From Planctomycetia bacterium (lineage in GTDB: Bacteria > Planctomycetota > Phycisphaerae > UBA1845 > UTPLA1), in NCBI GenBank assembly GCA_015075745.1, contig JABTTW010000002.1:696453-760452 (forward strand): a DNA stretch of 64,000 bases, given 5' to 3'. The notes beneath the pieces were generated by a model. The model saw nothing but the letters and a program-made list of their open reading frames with translations, was not told the DNA's origin and ran no database searches. Positions 27,842 through 38,203 of this stretch are shown here, piece after piece. Each line of letters begins with the position of its first letter. Position 1 is the first letter of the stretch. The translations under genes and the position numbers were made by a program.

Positions 27842-28180
27842 ATGGAAGACATCATCGCCGATGCCCGGTCGCTGGGCAAGAAGATCGCCTCCCACCCGCG
27901 AATGACCGCCTTCATGGCAGCGGCCCGCGCGGTTTCCGAGGACAAGGAGGCCCAGGAGACGCTCAAGGCCTATCAGACTCAGATGGAACGCATCCAGGAG
28001 TTGGAAGGCACCGGCAAACCAATCGAGGTGGCCGACAAGCGGAAGCTGGCGGAGTGCGAAGCGGCCGTGGCGGGCAACGACAAGCTCAAGGAAATGATGA
28101 AGCGCCAGACCGACTACATGGAAATGATGCACCGGATCAACAACGCCATCGACGAGGCCTCGCAGGCGGCGGGCGGTTGA
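27842..28180 (+). CDS. YlbF-like helical protein
   Basis: 112 residues, almost wholly helical, starting MEDIIADARSLGKKIASHPR and containing KEAQETLKAYQTQMERIQELE and CEAAVAGNDKLKEMMKRQTDYMEMM. Pattern and length fit the YlbF/YmcA family, which in Bacillus subtilis forms a complex affecting RNase Y and development. In Gram-negatives the role is unknown. AAAGGA sits 7 nt before the ATG at 27842. The frame is open from 27773, with another ATG at 27800. It lies beside rnr in divergent orientation. Confidence 0.65.
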   Translation: MEDIIADARSLGKKIASHPRMTAFMAAARAVSEDKEAQETLKAYQTQMERIQELEGTGKPIEVADKRKLAECEAAVAGNDKLKEMMKRQTDYMEMMHRINNAIDEASQAAGG

Positions 28181-28199
28181 CGCGCGACTTCCGGTTTGC

Positions 28200-29741
28200 T
28201 CACTCCAGCCAGACGCGTACGGCGCGCTGGCCATCGGACTCGGGGATGGCGAATAGTTCCTGCGGAACGAAGGCCGACTGACGGACGCGGCGCACGATGG
28301 CCGCCACGTCGATTCCCTGGGAGCGAATTCGATTCAACAGGTCTTCGTCCATCAGATCGTCGAGGTCGTCCACCGCGTCGCTTTGAAAGGTCAGGGCCAC
28401 CTTGGTTGCTCCGTTTTCGGTGACGCGAATCTTCAGGAGCTTGGCCATTCCGGCGAAGCCAGCCGTCGGTTCATCATCCATCATGTCGCAGTGCCAGTCG
28501 TTCAGTGCCTGGCGGTGCAGCGCGAGATATGGCCGCAGGGCAATCCCCCACGAGACGGGCGAGTCGAGCTTTTCGAGGTAGTACGTCAGTCCGCGAAATG
28601 CCCGCATGACGAAGATGAAATTCGGCGGGCCGCTCATTCGGAAGTTCCAGCGGTCGTCACCAAGAATGTCTTCGACTCGCTCCGACCGGCGCCAGCGCGA
28701 CAGGTCGTACCTGGCCTCGATGCAAAACGGTTCGAGCATCGCCGCACAAAGCGCCGGCAGCTTGCTGCGAATCGGCCGAAGAAGCTCCTCGCGAAAGCCC
28801 AGCGAGAGCATGGGGCCCAGCGGGTCGCCTTGCTTGTGAGCGGTCATTTCGATCAGCTTCAATAGCGCGACGACCTCCTTGGGCTCCAGCGTCATGACGC
28901 TGCCGTAGTCGTATAGCACGATGGCCGGGCCGTCCGGCGACTGCTTAAACCGGTAATTGCCGGGATGCGGGTCTGCGTGAATCAGTCCGTGCCCGAAAAG
29001 GAGGTTGAAGAAGCCGCGCACCAGCGCGACGGCCAACTGATCGCGCTGCGGTTGGGGCCATGCCGCCGCCTCCTCAATTCGCTCCCCCACCACCCAGTGA
29101 CTGACCAGGACGCGATGGGTGCAAAGCTCCGGAATCAGCTCGGGAACAATCCAGCCGGGAAGCTCCGGGGCGATCGACACGAAGCGCGACTGATTCTCCG
29201 CCTCCACGCGGTAATCGAGCTCCGCCTCCAGATCGCGAAGAATCTCCTGACGATATCCCGCCAGATCGAAGCCGCGTCGCAGGTCCCCCACCGGCGCGGA
29301 CAGCCAGCCGAGCATCTTGAGGTCGTTCATCACCGCCTGACGGATGCCGGGATACTGCACTTTGATTGCCACATCGCGACCGTCGCGCAATTGGGCCTGA
29401 TGCACCTGGCCGAGTGACGCGGCGAGACCGGTCGGTTCGATGGACGAATAAACTTGATTCGGATCGCGGCCCCACGAATCGCGCAGGATCGCCTCGATAT
29501 CCGCGAGCGCCAGCGGCTCGGCACAATCGGTCATCGGCGCGAAGGCGTCTGCCTTCGCGTCGTCGGCGCTCATGCTGAGAATCTGGCCGATCTTCTGCGG
29601 CAGGCCGCGCAATTTGCCCATGCGCGCCGCCAGATGCCGCTGAGCATGAGCGCGAACGGCCTCGTCGGTCGATCTGAGCCTGCGACCGTGGCGGGCCATG
29701 TCAATGTAACCGGCGCCGCGGTTCAATATTCCGCACTTCAT
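28200..29741 (-). CDS. ABC1/UbiB-family atypical kinase
   Basis: 513 residues. The family signatures are clear: KIGQ in LPQKIGQILSM (the inhibitory KxGQ motif), GLAASLGQVHQAQLRDG as the nucleotide loop, VAIKVQYPG with the catalytic Lys, LFGHGLIHADPHPGNYRF as the catalytic loop and VLYDYGSVMTL as the metal-binding Asp. Family members (UbiB, ADCK3) act as ATPases or kinases supporting quinone biosynthesis. No membrane segment is evident at the C-terminus, so it is probably soluble. Substrate unknown. The stop is 19 bp from the convergent YlbF-like gene. Confidence 0.85.
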   Translation of the reverse strand: MKCGILNRGAGYIDMARHGRRLRSTDEAVRAHAQRHLAARMGKLRGLPQKIGQILSMSADDAKADAFAPMTDCAEPLALADIEAILRDSWGRDPNQVYSSIEPTGLAASLGQVHQAQLRDGRDVAIKVQYPGIRQAVMNDLKMLGWLSAPVGDLRRGFDLAGYRQEILRDLEAELDYRVEAENQSRFVSIAPELPGWIVPELIPELCTHRVLVSHWVVGERIEEAAAWPQPQRDQLAVALVRGFFNLLFGHGLIHADPHPGNYRFKQSPDGPAIVLYDYGSVMTLEPKEVVALLKLIEMTAHKQGDPLGPMLSLGFREELLRPIRSKLPALCAAMLEPFCIEARYDLSRWRRSERVEDILGDDRWNFRMSGPPNFIFVMRAFRGLTYYLEKLDSPVSWGIALRPYLALHRQALNDWHCDMMDDEPTAGFAGMAKLLKIRVTENGATKVALTFQSDAVDDLDDLMDEDLLNRIRSQGIDVAAIVRRVRQSAFVPQELFAIPESDGQRAVRVWLE

Positions 29742-30039
29742 CGAAGGCTACTCCTGTCCATCAAGTTCCGTGAGCCCCGACCGGCGACGTGCGGACGCAG
29801 AGCAACTCGCCCGCCTCACCCGTGGTGCTTATCGGCTCATGGAAAGTCCGTATTGCGATTGTCAGATAGAAAATCGAAGCGCGGCCCGAGACCCCGCGGG
29901 CATTTCCGAGACACACCCCTTATTGGACCGCCGAAGTTGCGCTATCATATAGGCCTAACGGCCGGGCAGTCCTCGACGATCTGCCTTTGGGGTTTCACGG
30001 ATACGCCCTGTGCAAGGTACGAGGCGCATTGGGTCAGGA
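29742..30039. other. Intergenic region between divergent genes
   Basis: About 300 bp between the ABC1 kinase (minus) and the MFS transporter (plus). Divergent promoters are expected. An AT-rich hexamer pair (TTGGAC at 29923, CATATA near 29946) might be a plus-strand promoter, but the match is weak. Nothing else is visible. Confidence 0.4.
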
Positions 30040-31311
30040 ATGACGTCAGCCATGCAATCCTCATCGAACGCCATTTCTTTCGCGGCCGACGCCCGCTCAG
30101 TCGCGATGGTCAAGTCCGGATCGGCGACGCGCGGCATCATTACGATCGCCATTCTGCTGTTCACCACCATGTTGCCGGTCACCCTGCTGGTCGCCCCGCT
30201 CAAGGAACTGGTCGGCGACCGGTACGGAGCGTCACCGTTCTGGGTCCACACGTTCATGTCGATCAACATGATCGGCGCGGCCCTGGCTGCGCCGCTCATC
30301 GGTGTGCTGTCGGATGCAGGCAGGCGCCGCCGGGTCGCCGCATGGGCCCTCGCCGCGGATGCGTGCCTGCTGTCAGGCATGTCGCTGGCCCCGAACCTGC
30401 CCACGCTCTTAACGCTTCGATTTCTGGAAGGCGCTTCTCATGTTCTCGCGCTCAGTACCCTGATGGCCATTGCCGGCGGTTGGGCTCACGATAACAAGCG
30501 CGGCCGAGCCATGGGGATCATCGGCTCCGCGATGATGTTGGGCACGGCCTTCGGGACACGACTGGGCGGCGAAGTGTGGCATCATCTGCCAGACTGGACC
30601 TTTCACGTCGCCGGGGGGATCAGCGCGGCGGCGGCCCTTGGCGTCCTGTTCATCGTGCGGGAGGCTCCAGAAGTTCGCGAGACCCGCCGCCCGGTGCGAC
30701 GCCTGATTGGGCTGCTGGCCTGCCGCAAAGACCTTGCCGTGCCCCTGATCTATTCATTCATTGACCGGTTTTGCGTCGGCGTGGTCATCTCCACCTTTGT
30801 CCTGTTCCTTGCGGACATCCACGGCTTTCCCCCCGCCGAACGAGGGAAACTACTCGTGCTGTTTCTCGCGCCGTTTGCAGTTCTCGTCTATCCGGCAGGC
30901 CTGCTGGTCGATCGCATCGGACGCGTATGGCCGCTGGCCATCGGCTCCGCCGCCTTCGGGGTCGTCTTTGCCGCATACGGTGTGGTGACGCCTTCGCAAC
31001 TGACGATCCTGATGCTGCTCTCGGGTGTGCTCAGCGCGCTGATGTTTGCCCCGAACCTGGCCCTGTGCGCCGACCTTGCCCCGCCCGACCAGCGCGGCGC
31101 GGCCTTCACGGGGTTCAACATCGCCGGCTCCATCGGAATGCTTTTGGGCCCTCTGTTCGGCGGCGGCATCCTGGCCTTTGCATCCAAGGCCGCCCAGGGG
31201 ATCGACGCCTACCGCATCACGTTTATGCTCACCGGCGCGACGGAGATTCTCTGCGCGGTCGTCACCCTGCCGATGCTGCTCGCGCTGAAGCGCCGCGGCG
31301 TGACTCGCTAG
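30040..31311 (+). CDS. MFS transporter
   Basis: 423 residues from the ATG at 30040; a GTG at 30010 and an ATG at 30052 are alternatives, and the ribosome binding site is unclear. About twelve membrane helices are visible. The MFS motif A appears between helices 2 and 3 (GVLSDAGRRRRVAAWAL), with a second-half counterpart (GLLVDRIGRVWPLAIG). A central cytoplasmic loop (APEVRETRRPVRRLIGLL) splits two six-helix halves. The style is like drug/H+ antiporters, but the substrate cannot be inferred. There is no regulator nearby. Confidence 0.8.
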   Translation: MTSAMQSSSNAISFAADARSVAMVKSGSATRGIITIAILLFTTMLPVTLLVAPLKELVGDRYGASPFWVHTFMSINMIGAALAAPLIGVLSDAGRRRRVAAWALAADACLLSGMSLAPNLPTLLTLRFLEGASHVLALSTLMAIAGGWAHDNKRGRAMGIIGSAMMLGTAFGTRLGGEVWHHLPDWTFHVAGGISAAAALGVLFIVREAPEVRETRRPVRRLIGLLACRKDLAVPLIYSFIDRFCVGVVISTFVLFLADIHGFPPAERGKLLVLFLAPFAVLVYPAGLLVDRIGRVWPLAIGSAAFGVVFAAYGVVTPSQLTILMLLSGVLSALMFAPNLALCADLAPPDQRGAAFTGFNIAGSIGMLLGPLFGGGILAFASKAAQGIDAYRITFMLTGATEILCAVVTLPMLLALKRRGVTR

Positions 31312-31341
31312 TCTGGTGCGTTTCCGCGACAGAAGATCACA

Positions 31342-32193
31342 TCAATGGGTTTGCCCGGCGCCACCCGGTTTCTGATAGATGCCGGGTCGCCTGTATTCAA
31401 GAGGCATCGCCCTTCTCAATTGGATCGACGCGCCGATCGGGTCGACATCGCCGACGATCAGGCACCCGCCCGGCGCGAGCGCCTCCGAGACCACTTGCAG
31501 CACGCGCTTTTTCATGTCGAGGTCGAAGTACATGAGGACGTTGCGCAGGAACACGAGGTCAAACCGGCCGTTGGGAAAATCGTCACGGAGGTTGTGATAC
31601 TGAAAGGTCACCATCCGGCGAATGACGTCCTTCAGGTGATATCCGTCGTCCTTCCGGTCGAACCACGCCTGAACCTGCGACCCGCCCATCCGTGAGACTG
31701 CGTAGTCGTTGTAGATGGCGGCGCGGGCGTGATCGAGCACCCGGGGGCTGATGTCGCTGCCGATGATCGTCACCGACCATTGGTCGATTTCGGGCATATT
31801 CTCGCGAAGTGAAATGGCGGCCGTGAAACCTTCCTCGCCGCTGCTCGATGCCGCGCTCCAGATTCGAATCGACCGGCTCTTCGCCCTGGCCTGCTGCCAG
31901 TGCGGGATCAATTCGCCCTTGAAGTATTGCCAGAGTTGGTCGTTTCGGAAGAAATAGGTCTCGTTGGTGGTGACGGCGGAGATGAAATGCGGCAGTTCGC
32001 ACTCGCCTCCGCGCTTGCTGCTGATAACGCCGTAGTAATCAGCGAAGGAATTAAGCTCCAACGCTCGCAGTCGCCTGCGGAGGCGGTTGCTCACCAGGCC
32101 GAGCTTCTCCGGCGGAAGGTGGATGCCGGTCTTGTCATAGACGATTCGCGCGGCCCGCTCGAATTCTTGTTGCGTCAGCTTCAGCAGTTCCAC
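31342..32193 (-). CDS. cheR: CheR-family chemotaxis protein methyltransferase
   Basis: 283 residues. It methylates receptor glutamates with SAM. It has the helical N-terminal domain (FERAARIVYDKTGIHLPPEKLGLVSNRLRRR), then TTNETYFFRN, IRIWSAASSSGEEGFTAAI as the SAM loop, IIGSDISPRVLDHARAAIY and FDLVFLRNVLMYFD, all CheR signatures. It is the last gene of a cheW-mcp-cheR set on the minus strand, 108 bp after the receptor. No CheB partner is visible in the window. Confidence 0.92.
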   Translation of the reverse strand: MELLKLTQQEFERAARIVYDKTGIHLPPEKLGLVSNRLRRRLRALELNSFADYYGVISSKRGGECELPHFISAVTTNETYFFRNDQLWQYFKGELIPHWQQARAKSRSIRIWSAASSSGEEGFTAAISLRENMPEIDQWSVTIIGSDISPRVLDHARAAIYNDYAVSRMGGSQVQAWFDRKDDGYHLKDVIRRMVTFQYHNLRDDFPNGRFDLVFLRNVLMYFDLDMKKRVLQVVSEALAPGGCLIVGDVDPIGASIQLRRAMPLEYRRPGIYQKPGGAGQTH

Positions 32194-32301
32194 AGCGTGG
32201 ATTCCTTTCCGGCTGTGATCGCTGCATGTTCGATACAGGGATCGGCGCCATATGTGTTAGTCTCCGCAAGGCCACCAAGTCCGGCATTGCGGCGAGTGCA
32301 C

Positions 32302-34137
32302 TCATCTTCCTGCCGCGGCGACCATCGCCCTGGAGGGCGTTGCAGGACTCCTGACTCTGTCCAAGCCGATGTTGAACGCCCCGACCAGTTCCTTGAGCTG
32401 CTCGGCCTGACCGGAGAGCACTCTTGACGAGTTCGCCATCTCTTCGGCCGCGGAGGCATTGCTCTCGGTGATCGAGGAAATGTTCTGGACGCCGGTATTG
32501 ACCTCGGCGGCCGTTGACGTCTGCTCCTGGGTCGCGCGGGCGATCATGCCGATGCCGGTCGCGCTTTGTTCGACGCCTTCGATGATCATCATCAGGACCT
32601 TGCCGGTCTGATGGCTCAGCTCGGCGCCTTCCTTGACCCGCTGGGTTGATTCCTTGATCAGTGTCGTGATCTCCTTCGCGGCCTGGCTCGATCGCTCGGC
32701 CAGCTTGCGAACTTCGTCGGCGACGACCGCGAAGCCGCGTCCATGTTCGCCGGCCCGGGCCGCCTCGATCGCGGCATTGAGGGCCAGCAGATTGCTTTGA
32801 GCGGCGATGTCGCTGATGACGCCGACGATCTCCGCGATCTGCTCGGCGGACTTATCGATCAGCTTGATCGCCTTGATGCTCTTTTCAATGGCCTCGCCGC
32901 CGGCGACCGCCCGCTGGCTCGTGTCCTTGGCGATTTGATCGACATCGCGGACGTTTTGTGCGACGCCTTCGATCATTTTGACCAGCGACTGGATCGAGGC
33001 CGTCATCTGTTCCACGTTTGCCGATTGCGTCTGGGCGCCGTCTGACAATAGATTCGATCCTTCCGAGACAACGCGGGCGCCGTCTGTGAACTGCTCCGCC
33101 GCCTCGATGATCTGCATAATGATGTGACGCAGCGACGAGATCATCTGGTCGAGGCCCTCGCCGAGCTGCCCGATGGCGTCGTCACCCTTGACGACGACGC
33201 GCGTGGTCAGGTCTCCCCCCGCGGCGGCCTGAACGTTGATCAGCAGCTTGTCGACCTTTTCCTTGAGTTCGGCGGCGTTGCGATCGTTTTCCTGCTGCAG
33301 CCGTTTCGACTCCGCTTCGAGCTTGAGTTTTTCGGTGAGGTTGGACCAAGTGACCATAGGGCCGAGATACGCGCCCTGCTTGTCGTAGATGCCGCTGACG
33401 AGGAGGTCGAGCTTCTGATCGCCCAGATCGATGATCGCGTTATGCGGGAAATTCTTGGGATTCGACAGAATCCGGCGCTGGTAGGCCGGATTCTTGTGGA
33501 AAATGTCCACGTTCGAGCCGACGACTTTGTTCGGGGCAACCGGCAGCAAGTGCGCCAGCGGCCCAAGATTCTTGACGGTCGCCGGATTTACATATGTGAT
33601 GTTGAAGTCAGTGTCCGCGAGGACCATATTGATCGGAGCATTCTCGATCATCGCACTCATCTTGGCGGACTCGAACTCGGCCTTTCGGGCCCGGGTCGCA
33701 TCCTCCCAGTTCACGACCTGACCGACGTATTCGCCGGTCTCGTCATGGATGGCGTTCACTTCCATGGCCAGCGTCAACGGACCGAGATTGATGTCCGTCC
33801 GGATCGGCAGGTTTCTCGGGTTGGACTGGGTCAGGCGGATTTCCTCGGCGCGATCGCCGTAGAGCCGGTCCACTGATCTACCCAGCAGGTCATCAACGCA
33901 CAGGCCGAGCTCGTTCTCCAGGACGTCTTCGACGCCGCGAAGCGTGGCCTCGGAGCGCTCGTTCATATAGATCAGGTTTAAATTCCTGTCCGTGATCAGC
34001 ACATTGGTGCCGAGATTGTTCACGGCGGATTGAAGCAGTGAGAAGGCGCGCTTGGCCCCGGAAGCGGCATGGAAGCAGGAAAATCGGTCCTTCGCCTTCG
34101 TCCCGCTCTTTTTGGTCGTCCTTGTCGCCATGTTCAT
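32302..34137 (-). CDS. Soluble methyl-accepting chemotaxis protein with two PAS domains
   Basis: 611 residues without a membrane segment, so a cytoplasmic receptor. Two PAS-like domains occupy roughly 35-150 ([19 protein letters not shown]) and 165-280 ([19 protein letters not shown]). A coiled-coil/HAMP-like stretch follows ([22 protein letters not shown]), then the MCP signalling domain with its conserved tip ([20 protein letters not shown]). It should bind CheW and a CheA kinase. No haem or flavin ligand can be read from the PAS domains. It lies between cheW and cheR. Confidence 0.9.
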   Translation of the reverse strand: MNMATRTTKKSGTKAKDRFSCFHAASGAKRAFSLLQSAVNNLGTNVLITDRNLNLIYMNERSEATLRGVEDVLENELGLCVDDLLGRSVDRLYGDRAEEIRLTQSNPRNLPIRTDINLGPLTLAMEVNAIHDETGEYVGQVVNWEDATRARKAEFESAKMSAMIENAPINMVLADTDFNITYVNPATVKNLGPLAHLLPVAPNKVVGSNVDIFHKNPAYQRRILSNPKNFPHNAIIDLGDQKLDLLVSGIYDKQGAYLGPMVTWSNLTEKLKLEAESKRLQQENDRNAAELKEKVDKLLINVQAAAGGDLTTRVVVKGDDAIGQLGEGLDQMISSLRHIIMQIIEAAEQFTDGARVVSEGSNLLSDGAQTQSANVEQMTASIQSLVKMIEGVAQNVRDVDQIAKDTSQRAVAGGEAIEKSIKAIKLIDKSAEQIAEIVGVISDIAAQSNLLALNAAIEAARAGEHGRGFAVVADEVRKLAERSSQAAKEITTLIKESTQRVKEGAELSHQTGKVLMMIIEGVEQSATGIGMIARATQEQTSTAAEVNTGVQNISSITESNASAAEEMANSSRVLSGQAEQLKELVGAFNIGLDRVRSPATPSRAMVAAAGR

Positions 34138-34186
34138 CGCTCCTCGTACCTGTCGTCCGACCCCGGCAGTTCGCGGTTCCTTTCGA

Positions 34187-34708
34187 TCACGCCTTCGGCG
34201 TGCTGAGCGTTTTCGTCCCTTCGGAAATCAACATATTGTCAATATTCAGCAGGATCATCAGCTTCTCATCGCACTTCACCAGACCGCTTACATAGTCGTG
34301 GTCGAGTCCGGCAATGCCCGACGGCGCCGGGTTAATCTGATCCTCGGTGATGTGCAGCACCTCATTCACCGCATCGACAACCAGTCCGATCGTCTTTGAA
34401 CTCACTTTGGCAACAACGATGGGCGACTGTTCGTCCGACACGGGCGTCGGTAGTCCGAGTCGCTTTCGCAAGTCGATGACGGGAATCACCTGTCCATTGT
34501 GATTCATCAACCCGCGTACAAAGTCGGGAACCTCCGGCAGTTTCGTGACCGGCCCTAACTGGATGATTTCCTGCACGCACATGATGTCGATGCCGTACAG
34601 TTCGCCGGCCAACCGAAAGCTGACGATCTGCGAGGTGTGTTCGCCCTCGGCGCCCGCTTTTTTGAAAGCGGAGATGGCAGCCAGATTCGATGCCAATGTC
34701 GCCGACAT
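34187..34708 (-). CDS. cheW: CheW-family chemotaxis coupling protein
   Basis: 173 residues. CheW links receptors to the CheA kinase. The domain reads cleanly: [55 protein letters not shown], and [15 protein letters not shown]. An N-terminal extension of about 25 residues precedes it. First gene of the cheW-mcp-cheR set. A perfect 7-bp inverted repeat lies 25-43 nt upstream of its ATG. Confidence 0.92.
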   Translation of the reverse strand: MSATLASNLAAISAFKKAGAEGEHTSQIVSFRLAGELYGIDIMCVQEIIQLGPVTKLPEVPDFVRGLMNHNGQVIPVIDLRKRLGLPTPVSDEQSPIVVAKVSSKTIGLVVDAVNEVLHITEDQINPAPSGIAGLDHDYVSGLVKCDEKLMILLNIDNMLISEGTKTLSTPKA

Positions 34709-35060
34709 GCCGTGAACCCTGTCTTGTTATCACTCAGATCGTTAATCTGAGCGAACGTCCGATTCAGCCCGCGGCCCATTTCGTTAATGGACCGAAATAG
34801 GACATTCCCCACCTTGATCGAGCCGGGGCGTTGCGCCCTTGATGAAAAAGAGAGGCTGGCTTCTGAATTGAAGGTGTGGGCGCTCGCAACTTTCCCGGAA
34901 GGCCACGCCACGAACCTGCCGTTCACTTGCCCAGCGGGAGCCGGCCATTTCCGCATTATTAGGCTCGTAATCCCCCAGCGCTTGAATTTCGCGGGGCCAA
35001 ACCGACAATGACGCGAGTTCTCATTGACCGTTACCGCTTGTATTCAGGAGTAGCGACATC
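34709..35060. other. Divergent intergenic region, cheW / skp
   Basis: About 350 bp between cheW (minus) and skp (plus). Apart from the inverted repeat at 34733-34751 I see no clear element. A 74-codon plus-strand frame at 34787-35011 has no ribosome binding site or recognisable sequence and is not called. Confidence 0.5.
34733..34751 (-). promoter_or_regulatory. Perfect inverted repeat upstream of cheW
   Basis: CTCAGAT and ATCTGAG are separated by 5 nt (CGTTA), centred about 34 nt before the cheW start. It could be a leader hairpin or an operator for the cheW-mcp-cheR set. No regulator is encoded nearby. Confidence 0.35.
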
Positions 35061-35729
35061 GTGCAACAGAAATTGGGATTGATCGTGGTTATCGGATTGT
35101 GCCTCGCCATTACCGCCGCTTTCGCCCAGGCGCCCCCGGCCGACACGCCGCCGGCGACCGAAACATCCTCGGGCAGCCATCCGGTCGCCGTCGTGGACCT
35201 GGTCCGCATCTTCAACGAGTGCGCCCAGATACAAGACCTTAACCAGATGATGAAGGAGCAGACCGACGAATTTGCCAAGGAGGCAAGCCAGCGCAGAAAG
35301 GTCATCGAGGACAAGCAGACCGAGCTCAGCGCCTTTCGCCCCGGCTCCGAAGACTTTTCACTCAGACGAAAGGACCTGGTCCGCCTGAATATCGACGCGA
35401 ATGTCTGGCTGAAGGTCACGGAACAGACCATGGATCAGGACAAGTTTGACTGGACGCGGATCATCTACGAAAACGTCCTCAAGATTGTCCGGCAGATTTC
35501 CAGCGAGCGCGGTTATGACGTCGTGCTCAATCGAACTGATTTCAAACCGGACGATATCGAGCCGACCGTCCAGAATCTCCGCCGTCTGATTCAGGATCGC
35601 ACCGTGGTTCACAACGTCCCGGAGATCGACATCACCGACCTCGTGATTCGCCGAATCGACGCCGACTACAAGGCGGCCGGCGGCAAGAAACAACTTTCGA
35701 TCTCCCGCGGCGCAGCCGGGAAGCCTTAA
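35061..35729 (+). CDS. skp: OmpH/Skp-family periplasmic chaperone
   Basis: 222 residues with a GTG start and a signal peptide ([16 protein letters not shown]). The mature part opens [20 protein letters not shown], the Skp strand-helix start, and continues with long coiled-coil helices ([27 protein letters not shown]). Skp-like proteins hold unfolded outer-membrane proteins in the periplasm. Position directly upstream of lpxD is the classical skp-lpxD arrangement of Gram-negative bacteria, which supports the call. The tail beyond residue 170 is less conserved in style. Confidence 0.8.
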   Translation: MQQKLGLIVVIGLCLAITAAFAQAPPADTPPATETSSGSHPVAVVDLVRIFNECAQIQDLNQMMKEQTDEFAKEASQRRKVIEDKQTELSAFRPGSEDFSLRRKDLVRLNIDANVWLKVTEQTMDQDKFDWTRIIYENVLKIVRQISSERGYDVVLNRTDFKPDDIEPTVQNLRRLIQDRTVVHNVPEIDITDLVIRRIDADYKAAGGKKQLSISRGAAGKP

Positions 35730-35751
35730 GCCCGGGCGGAATAGGAACGAC

Positions 35752-36828
35752 ATGAACGATCGATCGTCGCCGAAGACCTTTCCCCTGTCCCACATCGTCG
35801 ATCATTGCGGTGGAAGATTCGTCGGCTCTGACGATGACGCTCGCAAGCAGATTGCCGGCGTCGGCTCCCTCGCCGATGCGCGCCCCGATGAGGTTTCATG
35901 GCTGGTTGAGGAGAAGCACGCTCGCTCCCTGCCCGCGTGCCGGGCCGCCGCGATCGTGGGCCCTGAGAAACTCCTCGCGGATTGCCCCCGCGCGATCTTT
36001 GTCGCCGACCCGGCGCTGGCCATTGCCCGCATTCTCGACCTCTTTCACATTCCCCCGGTCGGCCCTGCACCGGGGATCCATCCTTCCGCCGTTGTTGACC
36101 CCTCCGCGAATCTTCAGGAGAACGTCACCGTCGGCGCAAGCGCTGTCATCGGTCCGACGGTGCGCATCGGCAAGAACACGATCATCCACGCGGGCGTCAG
36201 CATCGGGGCCGGCGTCAGCATCGGTGACGATTGTCGCCTTTTTGATCGCTGCGTGGTCTACGATCGCTGCGTCATCGGCCGTCGTGTCATCATCCACTCA
36301 GGAACGGTGATTGGGGCCGACGGCCTGGGCTACATCTTTCGTGAGGGCGCCCACCGAAAGATCGCCCACAATGGAATCGTCATCATCGAAGACGATGTCG
36401 AGATTGGGGCGAACAGTTGCGTCGATCGGGCCAAGATCGGGGCGACGGTCGTGGGCCGCGGCACGAAGATTGATAACCTCGTCCAGATCGCACATAATGT
36501 CCAAATTGGTCCCCTCTGTGTTCTGGCAGCCCAGGTCGGCATTGCTGGAAGTGCCCGAGTCGGCGCAGGAGTCGTGTTTGGGGGCCAGTCCGGCACCATC
36601 GACGGGGTCACAGTCGGGGACGCCGTCACGGTAGCGAGTAGATCGGTAGCAACTAAGAACATCGAGGCGGGAAAAACGATCGTCGGTTTCCCCGCCAGAG
36701 ACAGCAAAGAGGCATTCAGACTCGATGCGCGCGTTCGAAAGCTGCCGAAGTTGCAAGAGGAAGTTGCCGATTTAGCGAAACGGGTGGCCCAGCTTGAAGC
36801 CGCAACACACCATCCAGAACGCGGCTGA
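35752..36828 (+). CDS. lpxD: UDP-3-O-(3-hydroxyacyl)glucosamine N-acyltransferase
   Basis: 358 residues. It adds the second acyl chain in lipid A synthesis. The N-terminal uridine-binding domain ([17 protein letters not shown]) is followed by a left-handed beta-helix of hexapeptide repeats ([30 protein letters not shown]), the catalytic His region ([19 protein letters not shown] and IAHNVQIG), and a C-terminal helix ([20 protein letters not shown]). The next gene starts inside its last 35 bp, so the two are tightly coupled. Confidence 0.93.
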   Translation: MNDRSSPKTFPLSHIVDHCGGRFVGSDDDARKQIAGVGSLADARPDEVSWLVEEKHARSLPACRAAAIVGPEKLLADCPRAIFVADPALAIARILDLFHIPPVGPAPGIHPSAVVDPSANLQENVTVGASAVIGPTVRIGKNTIIHAGVSIGAGVSIGDDCRLFDRCVVYDRCVIGRRVIIHSGTVIGADGLGYIFREGAHRKIAHNGIVIIEDDVEIGANSCVDRAKIGATVVGRGTKIDNLVQIAHNVQIGPLCVLAAQVGIAGSARVGAGVVFGGQSGTIDGVTVGDAVTVASRSVATKNIEAGKTIVGFPARDSKEAFRLDARVRKLPKLQEEVADLAKRVAQLEAATHHPERG

Positions 36829-38104
36829 CATTTCCGGCCGCGGCTTGTTCACGGGGGAAGAGGTCTCCGTACGCTTCAAACCTGCGCCGGCTGACCACGG
36901 CATCGTCTTTGTCCGGACCGACGCCCCCACCCCTGTTCGTATCAAGGCCCACGTTTCCAATGTCACCAAGCGAGCCCGGCGCACTTCGCTGCGCAACGGC
37001 ACTTTGGCCATCGAGACGGTCGAACACTGCATGGCCGCCCTGCATGCGCTCGGCGTTGACAATGCCGAAATCGAGTTGAGCGGCGGCGAACTGCCCGGCT
37101 GCGACGGCAGCAGCCAGTTCTTCGTGGATGCGATCCTCCAAGCCGGCATCGTCGAACAGTCCGCCGAGCAGCATCCGCTGGTCATCACCCAGACGGTCCG
37201 CGTGACCGAGGGCGACGCCGAACTCATCGCCGTCCCCACCGATACCCACGATCTGAACATCATCTACGATCTCGACTACGGGCCCGGCGGCCCGCTCCCG
37301 CGACAGATTTTTCCGATTCGCGTGTCCCGTGAGTCATTCCTCAAGGAAATCGCCCCGGCCCGCACCTTCCTATTCGAGAAAGAAGCCGAGCAATTTCGTG
37401 CCGCCGGCCTCGGTCAGCACCTCACTTACGACGACGTCGTGGTCATCGGCCCGGACGGCGTCGTTGGCAATCAATTCCGCTACCCTGATGAATGTGTCCG
37501 CCACAAGATTCTCGACCTGATCGGCGATCTTTATCTGGCCGGCCGGCCCCTTCATGGAAAGATACTCGCCCGCAAGAGCGGTCACGCACTGAATCATGAG
37601 CTTGTCCGCAAGCTGTTAGAGGGCATCGAACGGGCAGAACGATCTAACCGACTTCGCACTGTCACCGAGATGGACGCCGTTCAGCTCCGGCGAGTATTGC
37701 CCCACCGATACCCCTTCCTGCTCGTAGACCGTGTCGTTGAAATGGATTCCGATCGCCGGGCCGTCGGCATCAAAAACGTCTCGATCAACGAGCCCTTTTT
37801 CCAGGGGCACTTTCCGACCCAGCCCATCATGCCGGGAGTCCTCATTATTGAGGCCATGGCCCAGCTTTCCGGCATCCTGCTGGCCCAGAAGCTGGAACAC
37901 ACCGGGAAAGTCGCGGTCCTGCTGTCCATGGACCATGTGAAATTCCGTAAAGCCGTGCTCCCGGGCGACCAGTTGGTTTTGGAGGCCCGAACGGTTAGAG
38001 TCAAATCCCGTACCGGCCATGTCCGGTGCACCGCCTCGGTCGGCGAAAGCCTCGTGGCTCAGGCGGAAATAAAGTTTATGATGGTCGATGCGGAACCGGC
38101 CTAA
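36794..38104 (+). CDS. LpxC-FabZ fusion: lipid A deacetylase plus 3-hydroxyacyl-ACP dehydratase
   Basis: 436 residues. Residues 1-285 are LpxC, the zinc deacetylase committing UDP-acyl-GlcNAc to lipid [19 protein letters not shown], zinc ligand His78 in [24 protein letters not shown] and [13 protein letters not shown]. Residues 291-436 are Fab[14 protein letters not shown], catalytic His339 (FQGHFP) and Glu353 (IIEAMAQ). LpxC-FabZ fusions are known in Bacteroidota and relatives. The start is a TTG at 36794 inside lpxD; it places the conserved N-terminus correctly and no nearer start exists. Confidence 0.93.
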   Translation: MKPQHTIQNAADISGRGLFTGEEVSVRFKPAPADHGIVFVRTDAPTPVRIKAHVSNVTKRARRTSLRNGTLAIETVEHCMAALHALGVDNAEIELSGGELPGCDGSSQFFVDAILQAGIVEQSAEQHPLVITQTVRVTEGDAELIAVPTDTHDLNIIYDLDYGPGGPLPRQIFPIRVSRESFLKEIAPARTFLFEKEAEQFRAAGLGQHLTYDDVVVIGPDGVVGNQFRYPDECVRHKILDLIGDLYLAGRPLHGKILARKSGHALNHELVRKLLEGIERAERSNRLRTVTEMDAVQLRRVLPHRYPFLLVDRVVEMDSDRRAVGIKNVSINEPFFQGHFPTQPIMPGVLIIEAMAQLSGILLAQKLEHTGKVAVLLSMDHVKFRKAVLPGDQLVLEARTVRVKSRTGHVRCTASVGESLVAQAEIKFMMVDAEPA

Positions 38105-38203
38105 CGCCTGACACCGCCGACGGGTCTATTCTGCAGCCCCGGTGAGGCGGCAGGAATCGGAGGGCGTTAGGGATTGTGACCTCGCCCAATTCAGGATTGC
38201 TCG

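Noticed and set aside
28200..29741. Reading the ABC1 protein as an aminoglycoside-type or Ser/Thr kinase
   Set aside because: The KIGQ motif and the HADPHPGN loop are specific to the ABC1/UbiB family.
34787..35011. A 74-codon plus-strand frame between cheW and skp
   Set aside because: No ribosome binding site, signal or recognisable composition, and it overlaps the expected promoter region.
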